Assembly: GCA_949987705.1 (NCBI GenBank)
Contig: OX465283.1
Location: forward strand, 132,582,101 to 132,646,100
Reading direction: 5' to 3'
Length of the DNA stretch: 64,000 bases
From: Thereva unica
Taxonomy: Eukaryota; Arthropoda; Insecta; Diptera; Therevidae
A model generated the notes under the pieces. It was not told the DNA's origin. It worked only from the letters and a program-made list of their open reading frames with translations, and made no database searches. Every line of letters begins with the position of its first letter. The first letter of the stretch is position 1. Both the position numbers and the translations under genes were made by a program. Below, piece by piece: positions 57,185 to 64,000 of the stretch.

Positions 57185-60100
57185 TTTATTAGGGGATTAT
57201 TGTACTTTTGCCTTTGTTTAAGGTCTATAACCATCTTTTAATCATGGCGCGAGAAAGAAGAAAGTGTCTAAGGAAGAAATAAAAGTTCACAAGTTTACTT
57301 GGAACTACACAGAGAACTTGGAACTACCAAAGAAGACTGTTTTATTTTTATATATATGGGCGATTCTCCGGAACTTTTAACCTGCTTGTCGCTTCAAAAT
57401 TTTTATGAATTACAATTTTTGTAGGAAGATTAAAAATAAAAGAAGCTATCGATAACACTGTTGTACAGCGAATTCTACCTAAGGTCGAGACTAAGCAGAA
57501 TGGGTTCATTGCATTTAATTATGATATTTCGAAAAAGTTGTATGCAAATTCATAAAAAAATATCAAAGTGTGGTGAATAATTAATTAAAACGTTTTACGT
57601 TGTCAATACTTTATTATAATAATTAATAATAAAGTTGTTAAAACGAAAATTTGACCAAAAAATGAAAAGAAAAGTTATAAATCGGCTCATTAAGCAGAAT
57701 GTTTGCCTTGCGGTGTTCGAGTCAAAAGTAAAAGTAGATAAGGTTTATACCTGGCCAGGTATAAAAGGGACGAAGTGACCTGGGAATGCTAAGGAACGGT
57801 ATTTCATCGTTCAGACAAATTTTGAAATAATAAACACGTGAACGAAAAACTAAATAGCAAAGTTTAACAAGTAAATAAACAATAACAAAAATATAAACAC
57901 TAGACAATTTTTTGTTAATAACTCTTTAAATTTTATATAGAATTGTTTGAAATTTTGGATTCTGAATCGTCTTGATGTCCTTTACAAATGCTGTAAAGGG
58001 TTTTCTTAGGTAGAATTTAAAAATCGATTCTGTACAACAGTGTAATGTTAAGAAATTATTAATGAGCAATGAGATATAAGTACGAAGTCATTTAAAACGA
58101 TATTTTGCAATGAAATTTGAAAAAATGTTCCGTTACCTGTCACTTTTCGGCCTGTCTTTAGCGCTAATCTGAATGAAAAACTATTTATATTTGTGATAGG
58201 AAGCGTTGAAACAAATAGTGAAAATTGAAAAGTTGTAGTTTAATGCCTCGTGCACAATGAGAAAGTGGATTTATTTTATGTTTCGTCCCGCTCATTCCAC
58301 TGCCTAATTCACTATTTCCATCTCAAGTCAAAATTTGAGAACATCGGTTAAAGTTGGCTCTACTTCAACTTCAACACTCAAATTTCGGAAATTCGGAATA
58401 AGCAAGTGAGATCTGGTTCTCACACCAATGAACAAGAAGAATTATAGTACCAAAGTATGTTATTTATGTTACTTATTTTCTATTGAAAAACATAAAATAT
58501 ATTAAAAATAAAAAAATTATTGCGGCAAAAGTCATTTGAGAGCTTTGCGAGTGCATAATTTGTGAAAATTGAATTAATAAAAATCGAATTTTCCGTTTTT
58601 TCTCATTCGGGTTCATTAGATGGCAGCACTTACATATTTTTTCCGAAAGAGATAAATTCAGTTTAACAGAAATCTCGCCAAATTTTATCGACTTTACTTA
58701 AAAATTAAGTAAATTTGATTTTAAAATTAAGTAAAATCCGGTCAAATCAAGTTTTAGTAAAGATCGAGAATTCTGTTGGCAATTTCTTTAGTGAATATTT
58801 GTTTAATGTAACAGCTGATATTGACATTTTTTAAATTATGTCCGAAAATTCACTTCAACACTGTGCACATAGCTAAATTAGCACTTTAACATTGTGAACC
58901 CGGCATAACTCTTAAGGAAAAATGCAGTTGTGTTCGGTGCAGTGTCAAATCGCTATATTTTCCAAAAAACAATTCTGAAGTTTGTCCCTAGGTTTTGACG
59001 TCAAAGTTGTAACCCGCATGGTAAGTCGAAGTACTCCGAATTGTCTCATTTTATCATAAAATTTTTTAAACGCACTTATTGTTCAGACACTAACGAACAT
59101 GTGCATACATTTTGTGACAAAAATAAGTTGAAATTGGTTGATTTTTGGGCAAAACTGGCTAACGTGAATGTAGGTTACATTTAAATGTCAAAGTTGTAAC
59201 TGCAATTAATTTGCTCATATTACATTAAATTCATCCCCGTAAAATTTCTTATGACCTATTGTAACTAGTTAAATCATATGTAACGTTTCCTTCGCTTAAA
59301 TTGTTTCATGAATCTTAAAAAAAAGGTAATTTAAGCGAATGTCAAAATTGTAACCATACCGAATTTGAAATGTCAAAATTGTAACCATGTCATGTCATGT
59401 TTTCATAAAAAAAATATGCGCATTGAATTTTTTAATGTTCTACATCAGAAAACATTTATTTATGAAGTAAGTAACACAAAAAATATCATTTCACGGTTGT
59501 GCTATCAATTTGAAATTTCATTTTTCCAATTAGCTCAAGTTAAAGGTTCTGGAGAGTCGCCCATATGCGTCATAAAGAATGTTTTTAAAGTATACATATA
59601 TACTACTAATAAATGCTTATTTCACTTATATATACAGTCCTCTGACATATGCAACAGTCCACTGTGTCGAATTTTTTAAATTTGCTCAATAAGTCCTAAA
59701 ATAAAACAAATATATTTGGGTCCCTTACTGTTTATTATCCACCAGATAGATATCTATTTAATTGTATAGTTTTTTTTCATATTCACTTAAAAAAGTTGCT
59801 GGGACAGATTTCTTGCAAAAATTTACCAGTTTACAGAGAAACACCCATTTGAAAATCTTAACTCTGAATTTATTTTTCTGCAATGTGGTTTTTCTAACTA
59901 AACTCTTCCTGAAGCAGTTTTATTTTTTATTTTTCGACTATCACATAGTTTATCTTTTACTATTGTATTTCGCTTGTTCAGAACTGCAAGAAGTTTTGTG
60001 TGAATTTATTTCTTCTCTTGCAGTTTTTCTTCAAGAATAATGCATGCTTTAGGAGATAAAAATTTTGATGCTAATGGAAGCGTTACATACTGTGGCAGTA

Positions 60101-60290
60101 GCTGCTTGATCCGTAGGCTTAGGCAGAATAATTTTGTTTCCACCCTTAGAATTTGAATCTGTTAATAAGCTAATGAATTCATTCATTCATGAGACAATTT
60201 CTTGTAAAGGTCTATTTATCGAGGAAGGACATTCTGCATTACTGCTGCCAGAGCCAGGTCCATATGAACTCGCATGGGGAAATACATACG
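57185..60290. other. AT-rich interior of the Harbinger-like element
   Basis: About 3 kb, very AT-rich. Plus-strand frames at 59365-59679 and 59762-60040 are phenylalanine/leucine-rich, as expected from T-rich DNA, and show no domain. I see no transposase, so the element is probably non-autonomous or has lost its genes. Confidence 0.5.
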
Positions 60291-60423
60291 ACACCAACTT
60301 TGGCGTCGAGAAGATTAACGACACTTTTAAAACGACAAACATAAAACGTCGACTTGCGTGAACCCAAAACGACGTTTAACACGTCGTTTTCAGTCGACGT
60401 CGAATTGCGTGAACTGGCCCCAG

Positions 60424-60665
60424 GTCCAGGCTCATTAGTTGCTCACCAGTTTCTGAGAAGATTATTACCGTGCGCCTGCGTACCAGACTAAGAAGTACTG
60501 TGGTAGTCCAATGCTACGCTCCAACTGAAGACGCAGGACATCAAAGACGATTTCTATATGCGACTGAATCAGGTTTTTCGCTCTTTTGCAAGGACATCAT
60601 TGTATTAATGGGTGACTTAAACACACAGGTCGGCTACGACAAAATATCGTTATTAATAAAAGAAA
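60424..60665 (+). pseudogene. RTE-like LINE endonuclease, 3' piece
   Basis: After the CAG duplication the frame gives SPVSEKIITVRLRTRLRSTV and VVQCYAPTEDAGHQ, then IIVLMGDLNTQVGYD. These are the APE-endonuclease core (R......V..CYAPT, then MGDLNA.VG). Sequence homologous to LINE stops near 60665, and the RT region is missing. The terminal part of the same kind of LINE reappears at 61065. Confidence 0.82.
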
Positions 60666-60830
60666 GTCTCGGTATGTATGAATGTATGTATGCGTATCGC
60701 AGAGGCTCGAAATTTTGCATAAAGGTCCGTGAGGGTCTTCCATGAAACACCTCGGTTTTCGTAATTCATCATGGCCGCCGAAAAATGACCGACATTTAGA
60801 ATGGCCTCCCAAATATGAATTCATAAATTT

Positions 60831-61070
60831 TGTTCCGATTTCAATGAAAGTTGGTATATAGGGGTTTTTAAGGTCGCTAATAACGCTAATAAAACCCGAC
60901 GAATTTGCCAAATGTGTTCCGATTCCAATGAAAATCGGTGTCTGGGATTTTTTGAGGTAGCATAAATAACGAATTGAATTCAATTTGGTCGACGAATTTT
61001 TCCAACTGTGTTCTGATTGCAATGAAAATCGGTATCTGAAGGTTTTTTAGGGTTGCAAACAACGAGTTTA
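60831..61070. repeat. 84-94 bp tandem repeat, about 2.7 units
   Basis: Units begin TGTTCCGATTCCAATGAAAA followed by TCGGT and a TTTTTTAGGGTCGC-type segment, starting at 60831, 60915 and 61009. The inner short palindrome ACCGATTTTCAT...ATGAAAATCGGT is part of each unit. It replaces the missing middle of the RTE LINE. Confidence 0.8.
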
Positions 61071-61330
61071 TGATCAAAAATCTTGCTTGGGTTGGCCACA
61101 CCTTGCGACGTGAAAACGAAAATCTAGTGAAACAGGCCCTTGACTGAAAACCGCAAGGATCCCACCGAAGACCTAGAGCAACTTGGAGGAGGACCCTAGT
61201 AGCCGAGGCCGCAAAAACTGGGAGGTTCTGGTCAGAGCTGAGAGCTGTCGTACAAAACAGAGTCCGCTGGAGGGCAACTGTTTCCGTCCTATGTCCCATG
61301 AGGGATTAAAGGAGCATAAAGAAGAAGATT
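61065..61330 (+). pseudogene. RTE-like LINE, 3' end of ORF2
   Basis: The frame reads NLAWVGHTLRRENENLVKQA, then PQGSHRRPRATWRRTLVAEA and RVRWRATVSVLCPM. These match the RTE C-terminal signature (WLGH.LR......QAL.W.PQG.R.RGRP..TWRR, then RWR..V..LCP). A TGA interrupts after KQALD. The end is AGGAGCATAAAGAAGAAG, the same tail as at 51.0 kb. Confidence 0.85.
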
Positions 61331-61334
61331 CATA

Positions 61335-63030
61335 GATAATATGTGTAAAAATCCAGTCGCCTTCTATGCAGAGTCGGTATTCCCAGAGTCGGCAGTCTTA
61401 GATTCTGGAGGTGGTACCACAAACTCAGTACTCAAATATCCCACCCACCAACAGACTGTTTAGAGTTATTACGCTCTCTATCAAGGACTTATGGTTGGCC
61501 CATGGAATGCCACAGTAAGGTTCAAGATCATGGATCGCGTAACTGACCCCTCCCTCGCATGCTTGTCAACCTAATGGCACTAGAACCACAGTGTCCGACT
61601 TAATTTAATATCTTTATCTGTAGATCTGCTCTAGGAAACTGATTATTTTTTTGGTTTATTATTCTTGAATATGTTCATGACCAAAAAAAACTCGATTGAA
61701 TATGCATTGAAAAAATTATTCTCATCTGAAATAACTAAAAACTGCCTCCTTAAAAGATGCTCAGAATTCTTGATCCTCCACTTCATACATGGGATTGTTT
61801 TAATACAAAATTCCACAATCATTTTGATAAATGTGTCGTCTTGCCGGACTTCATTATTACTCATCCCAAACATATAGTTGACTTCTCCTAAAGGTAAAGA
61901 ACAAGTTCTTGAAATGTTATCTTGGTCCAGAATCAAAAATCAAGTGGCTACTAACTGATATCGCGTAATTCAATCGGAAATCAGTCAATCAATCAATCGA
62001 TTCTGAGAAACAGTGAGGCTCTGCCTCTGGATCAGCCCTAATTAATTCGATTTCCGTACATCATCTAACTACCATCCGCACCAATCCATCACGTTACCAC
62101 ACCATCTCCCAAGACGTCTTCAAGATGCCGGTAAAAACAGTTACTCGTTACCATTTTTTGTCAATCGCTCAATCAACTCGACTGCATTGAAGTGTCCATT
62201 CAGATCTGGCACCAAGAACACCAGGGGCTCCGGCAGTTGGGATGGCGTTTCTGGAATACCAATGGGGCAGCCCCCTTTTAGCGCTTCGGACTTGGCGCAT
62301 AATAAGCCAAGAAAATCGCGCCATTTTCGGCGTTTCTTGCTTTTCTTGAGAGAAATTTTCACGCAGAACTTTAATTAGATTTTTTTTCACCTTGCTAAAG
62401 GTACGTATTGATAGGAAGGAAGGTGCTTCACGCGGATGCGTTTAATTGCTGCGATGCGATGAAGCTTGTGCCCGATGACTGTTAGGCCTTCAGGGGTTTT
62501 CTTACCGCTAGATAGGGGAATGGACAAGACGGAAATTGCCGGTTCTGATGGCTTTCTCATTCATCACGTTGTTGGAAAAAATCTTTACAAAACTTATTGA
62601 CTTTCAGGTTAACAACTATTCCTACACATGACATGTGACTGGCATGTTTAAGCGGTACTCAGGCATTGAAGACACTTTTTTGCTGACCAGATTTACAATT
62701 TTTCATATTTGGAAGGAGATGCTTAAGGTATCCATGCATGTCATTGTCAAATGCCTGGCGAAGTAACTGTTTTGTTTAAGTGGAATAAATCAGTGGGTCA
62801 CAACAACCCACTGGAGATCTGCGGTGAAATATTATATGCAATCAACAAGGAAGTTGCTGGGAAAGTTCTTCGTATATCTATCATGGTCATGTTTTTTTGT
62901 AGAAGTCCCAATGATAGCCTAGGTGCGAATATACATTATTTTCCATGGACAAACAATGTTTGCAGAAACTCCGAGTATTAGGGTCGATCTGGTACTGGAC
63001 TAGATATCGAAATCTCGTTCCACTCTTTTA
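61335..63030. other. No recognisable gene
   Basis: Opposing frames (61643-61936 minus and 61665-61877 plus; 62141-62390 minus and 62187-62378 plus) overlap and show no domain. No element termini were recognised. Possibly single-copy host DNA. Confidence 0.4.
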
Positions 63031-63034
63031 ATGC

Positions 63035-63406
63035 TGTGATTTGACAGGATGTAAAATAACAAATGCTGGCTATATTTAGTTTAAAATACGTCAATGATTA
63101 ATGATTATAAATTAAATACTGATAAGTTTTTACAGCCTAACGGATTCGTAGGATTAATAAAGGAATACACTTTTTAAATATTCCCACAAAAACTTATTTG
63201 TTATAAACGAAACACAGTTATCGCGGTTATCGCTTGCAATTTAATATATCACACTATTAAATTTTATTTATATAGCTTTTTAATTCACTATTTAATCAAA
63301 ACTTTCCGAATTGGATCACTTTTATCACTTTAGAACGCTTTCATAGCTTTTCAAGCCAAACTAACAGTTCGTCCAAACCCTAGTAGATGGCGCATAAACC
63401 ATCACA
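63035..63406 (-). mobile_element. 3' LTR of a Gypsy-like retrotransposon
   Basis: On the minus strand the 372-bp segment starts TGTGATGGTTTATGCG and ends AAATCACA, giving a TGTGAT...ATCACA inverted terminus. It is directly preceded by a purine-rich tract AAGAAGGGGGTAG (63407-63419), the expected polypurine primer site. A TATA-like CTATATAAAT and AATAAA lie inside. The 5' LTR would be beyond the window, so identity of the two LTRs cannot be tested. Confidence 0.75.
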
Positions 63407-63411
63407 CTACC

Positions 63412-64000
63412 CCCTTCTTAGGAACAGTTGTTCATCCTGGATGATATGGGCACAGCCTGTCTATGTGCACATTTTTCTTCGTTGCCTTAGGTCCTTGTTG
63501 AATCCTGTATCGTTGAACTGTGTTAGGATTTTACGGGACCGCTCCCATTGACGCTGAAGTTTCGGAGACTTCCTTTCTGTCGCCGAGGGGTGAACAGCCA
63601 AACGAGGTTACCTTCCTGATATCCGCTACAGTTTGCTCGGAGGTCGAGCCTTGATTTGATCCTGTCACTATCTTAAGATTCTTCCTTGCGATTCTTCTAT
63701 CGATCACGAAGTTCACCTGTATAACCGGTAGTAGATTCGTTGGTTTCCACAGGTATCCAAAATATCTGTTCAAAAATTACACTAGAAGGGGTTTGTCCTG
63801 TGGAATTATGAACTGATGTCCAATATGGCATTGAAAAAATTTTGATGTAGCTGCCCCAGTCGCGCTGGTGCTGGTTAACAACTTTTTTTAGATGCCCTAG
63901 CATTGTCCTATTGAATCGTTCTACCATTCTATTGAACTGTGGGTGAAGGGGCGTCGTCCTTGTCATCTTGGGATTCTTAGTTTCTCCATTGGTTATTATA
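63412..64000 (-). pseudogene. Gypsy-like retrotransposon integrase C-terminal part
   Basis: The minus-strand frame from the window edge to 63697 includes TTPLHPQFNRMVERFNRTM, with the Glu of VERFN as the third catalytic residue of the integrase core. It then has HQRDWGSYI and TGQTPSSVIF. After a frameshift near 63750 the C-terminal domain continues (LRKVTSFGCSP-like region, EVSETSAS in another frame) to a stop before the polypurine tract. The order integrase, polypurine tract, LTR is correct for one element. The integrase N-terminal half and RT lie outside the window. The frameshift makes this copy inactive. Confidence 0.85.

Larger units (their letters stand above)
55678..60420. mobile_element. 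4.74-kb PIF/Harbinger-like element inserted in a LINE
   Basis: The ends are GGGCCAGTTCACGCAATT and its exact reverse complement, flanked by CAG on both sides (55675-55677 and 60421-60423). Removing it rejoins the LINE frame across KKPG. A 3-bp duplication with G-rich ends fits PIF/Harbinger. The left terminal 137 bp (55678-55814) is itself palindromic, and both ends are rich in GTCGAC / CGACG. No Harbinger nuclease or Myb-like protein was recognised in the AT-rich interior. It holds a SINE (56051-56508) and an ACAGTCCCCTG motif array (56591-57180). Confidence 0.8.

Noticed and set aside
62141..62390. Overlapping frames with a basic start (KKSKKRRKWRDF)
   Set aside because: Three frames on two strands overlap; no family resemblance, no splice sites I could defend.

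Overview
This looks like nuclear DNA from an insect, probably a fly with a large, repeat-rich genome. The reasons are AT-rich sequence, a 59-nt GT-AG intron in a Tc1 transposase, arthropod-type LINEs, Tc1/mariner, hAT and PIF/Harbinger-like elements, and tRNA-derived SINEs. The placement below insect level is inference. I found no intact host protein gene and no genuine tRNA or rRNA gene. Almost everything recognisable is a mobile element, mostly broken and often nested.

Layout. 1-1.2 kb: minus-strand LINE pol (endonuclease into reverse transcriptase) running off the left edge. 3.8-5.2 kb: non-autonomous hAT-like element with GCGGGAT-rich ends and a second inverted-repeat element inside. 5.7-7.4 kb: a SINE apparently split by about 1 kb, then a mariner fragment. 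8.3-9.3 kb: one TTA-flanked MITE inserted in a copy of itself. 10.3-10.9 kb: mariner remnant and a palindromic MITE. 13.0-14.5 kb: two minus-strand LINE tails. 15.57 kb: a 131-bp hairpin MITE. 19.6-22.6 kb: SINE, promoter-like site and a decayed Tc1-like element. 27.9-31.4 kb: a 3.5-kb foldback element with two near-identical 1.4-kb arms around a captured cysteine-rich (CXC) coding fragment. 35.6-37.1 kb: minus-strand Gypsy-like gag-protease remnant. 41.7-45.5 kb: DNA element containing a second DNA element containing a SINE, followed 8 bp later by a Tc1 element. 45.8 kb: Copia-like fragment. 48.2-48.8 kb: a second fragment of the family that supplies the CXC piece. 50.1-52.7 kb: RNase H-bearing LINE with two smaller LINE tails inside. 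55.5-61.3 kb: RTE-type LINE whose endonuclease is interrupted by a 4.74-kb element with an exact CAG target duplication. 63.0-64.0 kb: Gypsy-like integrase end plus a complete 3' LTR, running off the right edge.

The repeats are related to each other. At least six 5'-truncated LINE tails share one 3' end ending in CACATA plus poly-A, and the SINE ends in a very similar sequence, so the SINE probably uses that LINE's reverse transcriptase. The foldback loop and the 48-kb fragment look like the C-terminal and central parts of one poorly described repetitive protein family. Islands at about 15.7-18.5, 23.4-24.9, 37.1-39.5, 53.1-54.7 and 61.6-62.9 kb show no repeat signature. They may be single-copy intergenic or intronic DNA, but I could not assign exons there.
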